DNA of 11,641 bases, taken from contig CAMOUK010000037.1 of the NCBI GenBank assembly GCA_946626535.1, positions 1 through 11,641 of the forward strand, read 5' to 3'. Under the pieces are notes generated by a model. The model was not told where the DNA came from and ran no database searches. It was given only the letters and a program-made list of their open reading frames with translations. This stretch comes from an uncultured Caryophanales bacterium (GTDB lineage: Bacteria; Bacillota_I; Bacilli_A; Acholeplasmatales; Anaeroplasmataceae). A program made the position numbers and the translations under genes. Positions 1-6,227 of the stretch are shown here, piece by piece (within the stretch, counting starts at the first letter, position 1; each line of letters begins with the position of its first letter).

Positions 1-3
1 ATT

Positions 4-26
4 AAAAAAAGGAGCCTAAGCTCCTT
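4..26 (-). terminator. Leftward rho-independent terminator-like hairpin
   Basis: A perfect 7-bp stem (AAGGAGC at 9-15, GCTCCTT at 20-26) encloses the loop CTAA. Read on the minus strand it is followed directly by a run of seven T (the A run at 4-10), the layout of an intrinsic terminator for leftward transcription. On the plus strand it is followed by GGGG, so it would end rightward transcripts poorly. No minus-strand gene is visible just to its right, so what it terminates is unclear. It could belong to a short leader of a leftward gene outside the window. Confidence 0.6.
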
Positions 27-28
27 GG

Positions 29-57
29 GGTTGATTCATCAACCTTTGTTCTTTACT
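29..57 (+). terminator. Possible weak rightward terminator hairpin
   Basis: GGTTGA (29-34) and TCAACC (39-44) form a 6-bp stem with a TTCA loop. A T-rich but interrupted tail follows. It could end transcription of a rightward gene located before the window. The tail is poorer than in a typical intrinsic terminator. Confidence 0.35.
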
Positions 58-80
58 TTAATATTTCTTTTTAATATAAT
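52..80 (+). promoter_or_regulatory. Promoter of ung
   Basis: A -35-like TTTACT (52-57) lies 17 bp before a perfect -10 TATAAT (75-80), giving a predicted start near 87. The transcript would have a leader of about 15 bases carrying the ribosome binding site GAGG (90-93). Confidence 0.6.
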
Positions 81-101
81 TATTTTAATGAGGTTTGAAT
101 T

Positions 102-749
102 ATGAGCTTTGAAGAATTTTTAAAAGAAGAAGAAAAAAAAGAATATTTTATCAATTTAAAGAAATTTGTTGATGAGGAATATAATAATCATATTTGTTAT
201 CCTAAATATGAAAATATATTTAATGCTTTAAAATTAACTGATTTTGATAATATAAAGGTTGTAATATTAGGGCAAGATCCATATCATGAGCCAAATCAAG
301 CTCATGGGCTATCATTTTCAGTTTTATGTGAAAAGCTTCCACCGTCATTAAAAAATATCTATAAGGAAATGGAAACTGATTTAGGTGTTAAAATACAGCA
401 GGATGGAGATTTAACATATTTAGCTAAGCAAGGAGTTTTATTATTAAATACACTTCTTACAGTAAGAGAGCATGAAGCTTTTTCTCATAAGAATAAGGGC
501 TGGGAAATATTTAGTGATAATGTAATTAAAGAAATTAATAAGATAGATAGACCAATTGTCTTTATTTTATGGGGAGCACCTGCCCAATCTAAAAGTAAAT
601 ATTTAGATAATCCTAAGCATTTAATTATTAAATCAAATCACCCATCTCCACTTTCAGCATATAGAGGATTCTTTGGCTCTAAGCCTTTTTCTAAGACAAA
701 TGATTTCTTAATGAAAAATGGTATTGAACCAATTAAATGGTATAAATAA
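102..749 (+). CDS. ung: Uracil-DNA glycosylase, family 1
   Basis: Removes uracil from DNA by cutting the N-glycosidic bond, the first step of base excision repair after cytosine deamination or dUTP incorporation. It is a soluble cytoplasmic monomer. The 215-residue product has the family-1 signatures in order: the water-activating loop GQDPYH (residues 57-62, catalytic Asp59), the uracil-recognition segment GLSFSV (69-74), LLLNTLLTV (113-121), FILWG (154-158), and the DNA-intercalation loop HPSPLS (180-185, His180) followed by GFFG. Length is close to the usual 215-230 residues. The ATG at 102 has GAGG 8 bases upstream and the frame opens right after a promoter, so the start is secure. It appears monocistronic, with a terminator-like hairpin after the stop. 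Confidence 0.97.
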   Translation: MSFEEFLKEEEKKEYFINLKKFVDEEYNNHICYPKYENIFNALKLTDFDNIKVVILGQDPYHEPNQAHGLSFSVLCEKLPPSLKNIYKEMETDLGVKIQQDGDLTYLAKQGVLLLNTLLTVREHEAFSHKNKGWEIFSDNVIKEINKIDRPIVFILWGAPAQSKSKYLDNPKHLIIKSNHPSPLSAYRGFFGSKPFSKTNDFLMKNGIEPIKWYK

Positions 750-764
750 TAGTTTTAAAAATAG

Positions 765-800
765 TGTAAACGTTTAACTAGGGCAGATAAAACGTTTACC
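765..800. promoter_or_regulatory. Two cre-like (CcpA) sites upstream of adhE
   Basis: TGTAAACGTTTAAC (765-778) matches the catabolite-responsive consensus TGWNANCGNTNWCA at all but the last two positions. A second copy centred on the CG at 793-794 differs at three positions. They lie about 66 and 43 bases before the predicted adhE start site. CcpA control of fermentation genes is well known in Bacillota. Here it is inferred, because both sites coincide with the arms of the ung terminator and may exist only for that reason. Confidence 0.35.
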
Positions 801-807
801 TTTTTTT
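766..807 (+). terminator. Terminator of ung
   Basis: GTAAACGTTT (766-775) pairs with AAACGTTTAC (790-799) in a 10-bp stem with a 14-base loop, followed after one C by seven T. The loop is long for an intrinsic terminator, but stem and T run are adjacent. Each arm contains the palindrome AAACGTTT, so the same bases also resemble operator half-sites. Confidence 0.65.
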
Positions 808-831
808 ATTCTCTTTTTTTAAGTATATAAT
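803..831 (+). promoter_or_regulatory. Promoter of adhE (good -10, weak -35)
   Basis: A perfect -10 TATAAT lies at 826-831. At 17 bp upstream only TTTTTA (803-808) is available, a poor -35, and there is no TG extension of the -10. The predicted start is near 838, leaving a leader of about 30 bases that carries AAAGGAG (853-859) before the ATG at 868. Confidence 0.5.
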
Positions 832-867
832 GAAATTGTCAAAAAACGATAAAAAGGAGAATTTAAT

Positions 868-3486
868 ATGGAAGAAAACTTATTAACACCTCAAAAAGAG
901 GTTGATGCGTTAGTACAAAAGGCTTTAAAGGCTTTAGATGATTATGCATCATATGATCAAGAAAAAATAGATTATATCGTAGCTAAATGTAGCGTTGCAG
1001 CATTAGATGCTCACGGCAGCTTAGCTAAGCTTGCTATAGAAGAAACTGGACGTGGAGTGTTTGAGGATAAGGCAACAAAGAATTTATTTGCTTGCGAATA
1101 TGTAACAAACAATATGAAAAGAACAAAGACAGTTGGCGTTATATCTGAAGATTCAGTTACAGGTATGACTGAGATTGCTGAGCCTGTTGGTGTTGTTGCA
1201 GGTATCACTCCTGTTACAAACCCAACCTCAACTGCAATATTTAAGTCTTTAATTTGTATAAAGACTAGAAACCCAATTATCTTTGCATTCCATCCAAATG
1301 CTCAAAAGTCATCTGTTGCAGCAGCAAGAATAGTATATGAAGCTGCAATAAAGGCAGGAGCTCCAAAAAACTGTATCCAATGGATTGAACATCCATCTAT
1401 GGATGCTACATCAGCATTGATGAATCATCCAGGTGTTGCAACTATTTTAGCAACAGGTGGTAATGCTATGGTTAAGGCTGCTTATTCATGTGGTAAGCCT
1501 GCCCTTGGCGTTGGAGCTGGTAACGTACCTGCTTATTTTGAAAAGACATGTAATGTTCGTCAAGCAGTAAATGATGTTGTTATGTCAAAGGCCTTTGATA
1601 ATGGTATGGTTTGTGCATCTGAACAGGCTGTTATCGTTGATAAGGAAATATATGAGGAAGTAAAAGAAGAATTTAAAAAGTTCGGTGTATATTTTGCTAA
1701 TAAGACAGAAAAGAAAAAGCTTGAAGCATTTATGTTTGGCGTAAAGACTAAAGAGGATTATCCAAATGCTAAGCTAAATCCAAATATTGTAGGTAAATAT
1801 GCAACTTGGATTGCTAAGGAAGCTGGCTTTGATGTTCCTGAAAATACTGTAATTATTATTGCTGAATGTGATCATGTAGGCGTTGATGAACCATTAACTA
1901 GAGAAAAGCTTTCACCAATTCTTGCGATGATTAAAGCTGAATCTACTGAAGAGGGCTTTGATTTTGCTAAGGAAATGGTTGAATTTAATGGTTTAGGACA
2001 TTCTGCAGCTATTCATACAGCTTCTAAGGAATTAGAAGTAAAATTTGGAGATTATATTCCAGCAATTCGTATAATTTGTAATTCACCTTCAACCTTCGGT
2101 GGTATCGGAAATGTATATAATTCATTTATACCATCACTTACACTAGGCTGCGGTTCATATGGTCACAACTCAGTTGGTGGCAATATTGGTCCAGTTAATC
2201 TATTAAACATTAAAAAGGTTGGAAGGAGAAGAAATAATATGCAGTGGTTTAAGATTCCATCAAAGATTTACTTTGAAAGAAATTCAATTGAATATCTACA
2301 TCAAATGAAGGAAATGAAGAAGGCTCTTATCGTAACTGACCGTTCATTAGTAGAGCTTGGCTATGTTAATAAGGTAATTGCACAGCTAGAGCAAAGATCA
2401 CCAGAGGTTCCATATCAATTATTCTGTGATGTTGAACCAGATCCATCAATTCAAACAGTTCAAAAGGGTGTTACATTAATGCGTTCATTTGAGCCTGATA
2501 CAATTATTGCATTAGGTGGAGGCTCAGCTATGGACTGTGCTAAAGGTATTTGGCTATTCTACGAGCATCCAGATGTAAACTTTGACGACTTAAAACAAAA
2601 ATTTATGGATATTAGAAAGAGAGCCTTCCAATACCCTGAATTAGGTAAAAAGGCAAAGCTAGTATGTATTCCAACAACATCAGGTACTGGTAGTGAGGTT
2701 ACTCCATTTGCGGTTATTACTGATGCGATTGAGCATAAGAAATATCCACTTACAGATTATTCATTAACTCCAACTGTAGCTATTATCGACCCAGAATTTG
2801 TTATGAATTTACCTAGAAGTGTTACAGCTGATACTGGTATGGATGTTTTAACACACGCAACAGAGGCTTATGTTTCAACTCTAGCAAACGACTTTACTGA
2901 TGGTCTTGCAATCCAAGCTATAAAGCTAGTATTTGAATATCTAGAAAGATCATATAAGAATGGTGCTAATGATCCTGAGGCAAGAGAGAAGATGCATTCA
3001 GCATCAACACTTGCAGGTATGGCATTTGCTAATGCGTTCTTAGGTATGAACCACTCAATGGCTCATAAGGTTGGTGCTGAGTTCCATGTACCTCATGGAA
3101 GAGCTAACGCTATCCTTTTACCTTATACAATTAGATATAATGGTAAGAAGCCACAAAAGCTTTCTACATGGCCAAAATATAACTACTATGATGCTGATGA
3201 AAGATATGCTGAAATTGCTAAGATTTTAGGACTTCCTGCATCTACTGTAGAAGAGGGTGTAGAATCTTATGCTAAGGCTTGTGGTGAGCTAGCTAAGAGA
3301 TTAGGTATTAAGATGAACTTTAAATCTCAAGGTATCAATAGAGATGCTTGGATGAGCTCAACTGAAAAGCTTGCTTATTTAGCATATGAGGATCAATGCT
3401 CTCCAGCTAACCCTAGAGTACCTATGGTTATGGATATGAAAAAGATCTTAGAGGATTCATACGATAGCGAGGAATTCTTAGATTAA
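868..3486 (+). CDS. adhE: Bifunctional acetaldehyde-CoA/alcohol dehydrogenase AdhE
   Basis: Reduces acetyl-CoA to acetaldehyde and then to ethanol with two NADH, regenerating NAD+ during anaerobic fermentation. The family assembles into filaments (spirosomes) in the cytoplasm. The 872-residue product has the full two-domain layout. The aldehyde dehydrogenase domain (about 1-445) carries LGVGAGN (213-219) and the catalytic Cys249 in GMVCASEQ. A linker covers about 446-460. The iron-dependent alcohol dehydrogenase domain follows, with the NAD-binding GGGSAMD (550-556), TTSGTGSE (603-610), and iron ligands Asp659, His663, His729 and His743. These sit at a constant offset of six from the E. coli ligands as I remember them. 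There is no truncation or frameshift. The ATG has AAAGGAG at good spacing. The gene is transcribed alone, with a strong terminator after it. A ribosome-binding-like site inside the linker is described separately. Confidence 0.98.
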   Translation: MEENLLTPQKEVDALVQKALKALDDYASYDQEKIDYIVAKCSVAALDAHGSLAKLAIEETGRGVFEDKATKNLFACEYVTNNMKRTKTVGVISEDSVTGMTEIAEPVGVVAGITPVTNPTSTAIFKSLICIKTRNPIIFAFHPNAQKSSVAAARIVYEAAIKAGAPKNCIQWIEHPSMDATSALMNHPGVATILATGGNAMVKAAYSCGKPALGVGAGNVPAYFEKTCNVRQAVNDVVMSKAFDNGMVCASEQAVIVDKEIYEEVKEEFKKFGVYFANKTEKKKLEAFMFGVKTKEDYPNAKLNPNIVGKYATWIAKEAGFDVPENTVIIIAECDHVGVDEPLTREKLSPILAMIKAESTEEGFDFAKEMVEFNGLGHSAAIHTASKELEVKFGDYIPAIRIICNSPSTFGGIGNVYNSFIPSLTLGCGSYGHNSVGGNIGPVNLLNIKKVGRRRNNMQWFKIPSKIYFERNSIEYLHQMKEMKKALIVTDRSLVELGYVNKVIAQLEQRSPEVPYQLFCDVEPDPSIQTVQKGVTLMRSFEPDTIIALGGGSAMDCAKGIWLFYEHPDVNFDDLKQKFMDIRKRAFQYPELGKKAKLVCIPTTSGTGSEVTPFAVITDAIEHKKYPLTDYSLTPTVAIIDPEFVMNLPRSVTADTGMDVLTHATEAYVSTLANDFTDGLAIQAIKLVFEYLERSYKNGANDPEAREKMHSASTLAGMAFANAFLGMNHSMAHKVGAEFHVPHGRANAILLPYTIRYNGKKPQKLSTWPKYNYYDADERYAEIAKILGLPASTVEEGVESYAKACGELAKRLGIKMNFKSQGINRDAWMSSTEKLAYLAYEDQCSPANPRVPMVMDMKKILEDSYDSEEFLD
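2224..2241 (+). promoter_or_regulatory. Internal Shine-Dalgarno plus ATG in the adhE linker
   Basis: AGGAG (2224-2228) is followed 10 bases later by an in-frame ATG at 2239 (Met458). This sits exactly at the boundary between the aldehyde and alcohol dehydrogenase domains. Initiation here would give a 415-residue stand-alone iron-dependent alcohol dehydrogenase. The purines come from a conserved Arg-rich linker (VGRRRNNM), so the match may be a by-product of protein sequence. Confidence 0.3.
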
Positions 3487-3491
3487 TTAAT

Positions 3492-3524
3492 AAATCTCCT
3501 AAATTTGACTTTAGGAGATTTTTT
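3492..3524 (+). terminator. Terminator of adhE
   Basis: A perfect 12-bp stem pairs AAATCTCCTAAA (3492-3503) with TTTAGGAGATTT (3510-3521) across a 6-base loop, TTTGAC. The run of six T is 3519-3524. It begins five bases after the adhE stop. This is a textbook intrinsic terminator, and the loop also supplies most of a -35 box for the next gene. Confidence 0.9.
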
Positions 3525-3532
3525 GTTATAAT
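3505..3532 (+). promoter_or_regulatory. Promoter of yhbY, nested in the adhE terminator
   Basis: TTGACT (3505-3510) is a -35 box matching five of six consensus bases. A perfect TATAAT (3527-3532) follows after 16 bp and is preceded by TG (3524-3525), making it an extended -10. Transcription should begin near 3539, only about 20 bases before the yhbY ATG and just ahead of its AGGAGGG. The -35 lies across the loop and 3' arm start of the terminator hairpin. Confidence 0.7.
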
Positions 3533-3558
3533 ATTTGTCGAATTATAGGAGGGTATTT

Positions 3559-3858
3559 ATGCTTAATCCAAAACAAAAGGCTTTTTTAAAGAGCTTAGCT
3601 CAAAAGGAAAAGGCTAAATTTCAAATTGGTAAGGAAGGCTTATCTGATAATTTATTAACAGATGCACTAAATTATTTGAATAAGCATGAAATAATGAAAA
3701 TTTCAATTTTACAAAATTCTATGGTAGAAGATGAAGAAGTATTTGAATTCTTCGAGGATGCCGGAATTGAAATAGTTCAAAAAATTGGTAGAGTAGTTGT
3801 TTTATATAAACATTCAGATAATGTAAAAGAACCAATAGAATTACCTAGAAAAAAATAA
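3559..3858 (+). CDS. yhbY: YhbY family (CRM domain) RNA-binding protein
   Basis: A small single-domain CRM protein of a family associated with pre-50S ribosomal subunits and thought to assist ribosome assembly. The 99 residues fit the family's usual 95-105. The opening LNPKQKAFLKSLA matches the family's typical LTxKQxxxLRxLA. It is followed by KFQIGKEGLSDN, which holds the GxxG-type RNA-binding loop. Further on are KISILQN (family: KVSVLQN) and IVQKIGRVVVLYK, the last strand pair with the conserved IGxxxVLY. I chose the ATG at 3559 because AGGAGGG (3547-3553) precedes it at 5 bases. A TTG at 3535 in the same frame would add eight residues but lies upstream of the predicted transcription start. 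The gene stands alone and converges on the acetyltransferase gene. Confidence 0.93.
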   Translation: MLNPKQKAFLKSLAQKEKAKFQIGKEGLSDNLLTDALNYLNKHEIMKISILQNSMVEDEEVFEFFEDAGIEIVQKIGRVVVLYKHSDNVKEPIELPRKK

Positions 3859-3888
3859 TCGGGATAAATTATCCCGATTTGTTTTTTT
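3850..3888. terminator. Bidirectional terminator between yhbY and the acetyltransferase gene
   Basis: AATCGGGAT (3857-3865) pairs with ATCCCGATT (3871-3879) around a short AT loop. Downstream on the plus strand is a T run (3882-3888). On the minus strand the A run at 3850-3855 gives a T run as well. It overlaps the yhbY stop codon and begins a few bases beyond the stop of the convergent gene, so it should end both transcripts. Confidence 0.9.
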
Positions 3889-3892
3889 ATAT

Positions 3893-4390
3893 TTACTTTT
3901 TTATTGTATAGAAGACTACTTTATGCTTTTGTCCTCTATAATCCATTTCTTCTTCGCGGTCAATCTTTTGCATACCAACAGCCTCTAATACATTGATGCT
4001 TGCTAAATTGTCTGCAAAAGCATAAGCTGAAACTTCATTGTAATTAAGTTTCCACATTTCTTCTAATGCTCCCTGTAGAGCTTCCTTTGCTAATCCCTGT
4101 CCTTGATATTCTGGAGATAACGCTATACTTAAATCTATCTTACCATCTACTAAGCGTCCGTTTTCATTTATGATACCAATTAATTTATTTTCTTTAAATA
4201 TACCTCTAACGTAATGTCCTGCTGATTTTGAATTAAGTTTTAATTTTTTGAAAAGATTTTCTTGATCCTTAATCGTTAAATCAGGAATAACGTAGGTTTT
4301 CTTGACTTCGTCGTTCGTTAAAATTTTAATTGTTTCATCCATGTCCTTGTCTTTTAATATATCAAGGACTAAATTAGCTGTTTCAATCAT
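3893..4390 (-). CDS. GNAT family N-acetyltransferase (RimJ/RimL-like)
   Basis: Predicted to transfer an acetyl group from acetyl-CoA to an amine. The substrate (protein N-terminus, amino acid or small amine) cannot be told from sequence. The 165-residue product has the GNAT core. The opening TANLVLDILKDKDMDETI is typical of the RimJ/RimL-like subgroup. The strand LSIALSPEYQGQGLAKEAL (87-105) contains the acetyl-CoA pyrophosphate-binding QGQGLA (Q96, G99, A101). DNLASINVLEAVGM (127-140) is the conserved helix with Asn and Ser. The start ATG (complement of 4388-4390) has AAGGGGG eight bases upstream. It is monocistronic, has a near-consensus promoter and a leader of about 70 bases, and diverges from the operon to its right. 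Confidence 0.88.
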   Translation of the reverse strand: MIETANLVLDILKDKDMDETIKILTNDEVKKTYVIPDLTIKDQENLFKKLKLNSKSAGHYVRGIFKENKLIGIINENGRLVDGKIDLSIALSPEYQGQGLAKEALQGALEEMWKLNYNEVSAYAFADNLASINVLEAVGMQKIDREEEMDYRGQKHKVVFYTIKK

Positions 4391-4420
4391 ATTTGTAACC
4401 CCCTTAGAATAGCTAAAATT

Positions 4421-4461
4421 TAAGGTTTATATATTAATATATATTTGAATTGTTAACCTTA
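4421..4461. repeat. Inverted repeat in the acetyltransferase leader
   Basis: TAAGGTT (4421-4427) and AACCTTA (4455-4461) are perfect inverted repeats. They flank a 16-bp AT-only palindrome, TATATATTAATATATA (4428-4443). The whole unit lies just downstream of the predicted leftward transcription start near 4460. It could be an operator or an RNA hairpin in the leader. In DNA this rich in A and T, chance is a real alternative for the inner palindrome. Confidence 0.4.
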
Positions 4462-4466
4462 CTTAT

Positions 4467-4495
4467 AGTATAAAATCTAAAAAAAATTTTGTCAA
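4467..4495 (-). promoter_or_regulatory. Promoter of the acetyltransferase gene
   Basis: On the minus strand a perfect -35 TTGACA (complement of 4490-4495) lies 17 bp before TATACT (complement of 4467-4472), which matches the -10 consensus at five of six bases. Predicted start is near 4460, giving a leader of about 70 bases. Confidence 0.8.
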
Positions 4496-4533
4496 GATTT
4501 TGAAACTCTTTTCATTTTCTTTCATAATTTTTT

Positions 4534-4542
4534 TGGTATAAT
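4534..4542 (+). promoter_or_regulatory. Extended -10 promoter of the four-gene operon
   Basis: TGGTATAAT is a perfect extended -10 (TGnTATAAT) with TATAAT at 4537-4542. No good -35 exists at 16-18 bp; the best is a T-rich stretch near 4515-4520. The extended -10 can compensate. The predicted start is near 4549, so the leader is very short and begins at the ribosome binding site (AAGGGGA, ahead of the ATG at 4565). Confidence 0.6.
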
Positions 4543-4564
4543 AAGATAAAGGGGATGAAAGTTC

Positions 4565-5155
4565 ATGAAATACATTATTACAATTGGAAGAGAATATGGA
4601 AGCGGTGGAAGATTTATCGCTAAGCTATTAGCTGAGAAGCTAAACATTAAATATTATGATTCAGAATTGATTACAAAGGCAGCTAAAGAATCAGGTATTG
4701 ATCCAACTGTTTTTGAACAATATGATGAGAAAAAGGAATTTTTCTTTGGAGGAACATCAGGCCTTTATTCATATGATATTCCTCTAAGCCAAAAGGTCTT
4801 TTTAGCTCAAAATGACGCAATTAAAAAGATCGCTGAGGCTAATGAGTCTGCCGTAATAGTTGGTAGATGTGCTGATTATGTTTTAAAGGAATACGATAAT
4901 GTTTTAAGCGTATTTATCTGTGCACCTATGGATGCAAAGATTGAAAGAGCTGTTAAATATTATGGTGTTGATCCTAAGAAGGCAGAATCAGTAATTGTTA
5001 AGATGGATAAGAAAAGAAGAGGCTATTATAATTTCTATACTGACGGTGATTGGGGTATGGCTAGAAATTATGATATTTGTGTAAATTCTAAAATTGGTAT
5101 TGAAGAGTCTGTAAACGCAATAGTTGCTTATGTTAACGGCAGATTTAACAAATAA
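4565..5155 (+). CDS. Cytidylate kinase-like P-loop family protein
   Basis: A nucleoside-monophosphate-kinase-fold protein of the cytidylate-kinase-like family (Pfam Cytidylate_kin2 type), common in Bacillota and mostly uncharacterised. Its substrate is unknown. The N-terminus ITIGREYGSGGRFIAKLLAE (5-24) is the family's variant P-loop: Gly-Arg-Glu-Tyr-Gly-Ser-Gly-Gly-Arg replaces the usual GxxxxGKS/T. YYDSELI follows at 30-36. AVIVGRCADYVL (96-107) is the second conserved segment. KKRRGYYNFYTDGDWG (149-164) corresponds to the lid and acceptor region. At 196 residues it is complete. The ATG at 4565 is preceded by AAGGGGA. It leads a run of genes that all overlap their neighbours, with its last 26 bases shared with the next gene. 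A true CMP kinase (Cmk, about 220 residues with GKSS) is less likely. Confidence 0.87.
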   Translation: MKYIITIGREYGSGGRFIAKLLAEKLNIKYYDSELITKAAKESGIDPTVFEQYDEKKEFFFGGTSGLYSYDIPLSQKVFLAQNDAIKKIAEANESAVIVGRCADYVLKEYDNVLSVFICAPMDAKIERAVKYYGVDPKKAESVIVKMDKKRRGYYNFYTDGDWGMARNYDICVNSKIGIEESVNAIVAYVNGRFNK

Positions 5156-6227
5156 GATAAGAGATTATTTTTCTTACTGCGTTAAGGAAGGCCTAAATTT
5201 ACAAAAAAATCAGGTAGTTGAAATTGTAGGCTCTAGCTATTTAGAGGAATATATCGATTTATTAGCTTCTGAATGTAGGCCTTATACAGAAGATATTTTA
5301 ATTAATTATACAGATGGAAAGATTTTAGAAGAAAAGATATCAAATGGTTATCATAAATATATATTAGGCGATATTAAAAAATATAAAGAATTAATAAAAA
5401 AAGGCTTTACAAGAATTGTTTTGACATCGCCTTTTACTCCATCAATTTCTTTAAATGAATATGATATTTTAGAATATAAGAATTGCTTAAGGGATTTACA
5501 ATTTGTAAATGATTATTTCCTAGATTTAAAGTCTCAAAAGACTATTATTGCAGTTTCAAACTGCTATTGGGCTGCAAAGCTTCAGACAACTGAAGAAAGA
5601 CTATGGGAGGAAATCTTTAAGTTTTTAGATGTTAAATCTAATTTAGATGCTAAAAGATTAAGTGGATTAAAATTAAAGAAATTAAAGTTTGAAACAAAGC
5701 TTGGTACTAATTTAACAGTATCTTTAACTAAAAATTTTAAATTTCAAGATAAATATCAAGAAACTAAAGGAGGCATTAGATTTTGCCCTAATGTTCCATG
5801 CCTTGAGGCCTATACCGCACCTATTAAATATGGTGTTAATGGAATATTAGTATCATCAAAGCCTGTATATTATAAGGGCTATGTTGTAGAAAATTATAAG
5901 GTTAAATTTAAAAATGGTAAGATTATCGATACAAATTTAGATAAAAATATTTTACTAGATGATACTATGTATTATTGTGGTGAAATATCTATGGTAGATT
6001 ATTTTAATGATAAGAATTTCTATTCTGTTTTATTAAATGAAAATACTGGCTGCCATTTAGCCTTAGGCTATGCCTATACCTTTGGTATTAAAAATAAGAA
6101 GCTTATTAATAAATCAGATCACCATCTAGATTTAGTATTTGGTGATGATTCGACTAATGTCTTAGGTATAGATTACGATGGTAATAAGATATTAATTTTT
6201 AAAGACGGTAAATATATTTATGAATAA
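5130..6227 (+). CDS. Short M29-family (AmpS/aminopeptidase T-like) metallopeptidase
   Basis: Predicted cytoplasmic metal-dependent aminopeptidase that removes N-terminal residues from peptides. All expected metal and catalytic positions of the M29 family are present (365-residue numbering). Glu226 lies in NVPCLEAYTAP, matching the family's PTEEVFTAP. Glu285 lies in CGEISMV, His309 and Tyr316 in NENTGCHLALGYAY, and His332 and Asp334 in HHLDLVFG. The product is about 40 residues shorter than usual members (about 410), with the shortfall mostly before the catalytic half. The PTEE block is altered: Thr-Glu becomes Cys-Leu. ATG 5130 is the best start, since the alignable N-terminus begins immediately after it. 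It overlaps the previous gene by 26 bases, has no clear Shine-Dalgarno and so probably relies on translational coupling. A TTG at 5124 would add two residues. Family assignment is firm; activity and substrate are inferred. Confidence 0.8.
   Translation: MLTADLTNKIRDYFSYCVKEGLNLQKNQVVEIVGSSYLEEYIDLLASECRPYTEDILINYTDGKILEEKISNGYHKYILGDIKKYKELIKKGFTRIVLTSPFTPSISLNEYDILEYKNCLRDLQFVNDYFLDLKSQKTIIAVSNCYWAAKLQTTEERLWEEIFKFLDVKSNLDAKRLSGLKLKKLKFETKLGTNLTVSLTKNFKFQDKYQETKGGIRFCPNVPCLEAYTAPIKYGVNGILVSSKPVYYKGYVVENYKVKFKNGKIIDTNLDKNILLDDTMYYCGEISMVDYFNDKNFYSVLLNENTGCHLALGYAYTFGIKNKKLINKSDHHLDLVFGDDSTNVLGIDYDGNKILIFKDGKYIYE

Noticed and set aside
16..39. Minus-strand seven-codon frame running into the hairpin at 9-26, resembling a leader peptide
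   Set aside because: The purine-rich sequence before its ATG is only three bases away, and the peptide (MNQPQGA) has no run of a regulatory amino acid. Too short to support.
1011..1208. Minus-strand open frame of 65 codons inside adhE
   Set aside because: It lies wholly antisense to a clearly conserved enzyme domain, its translation resembles no family I know, and it has no convincing start signals.
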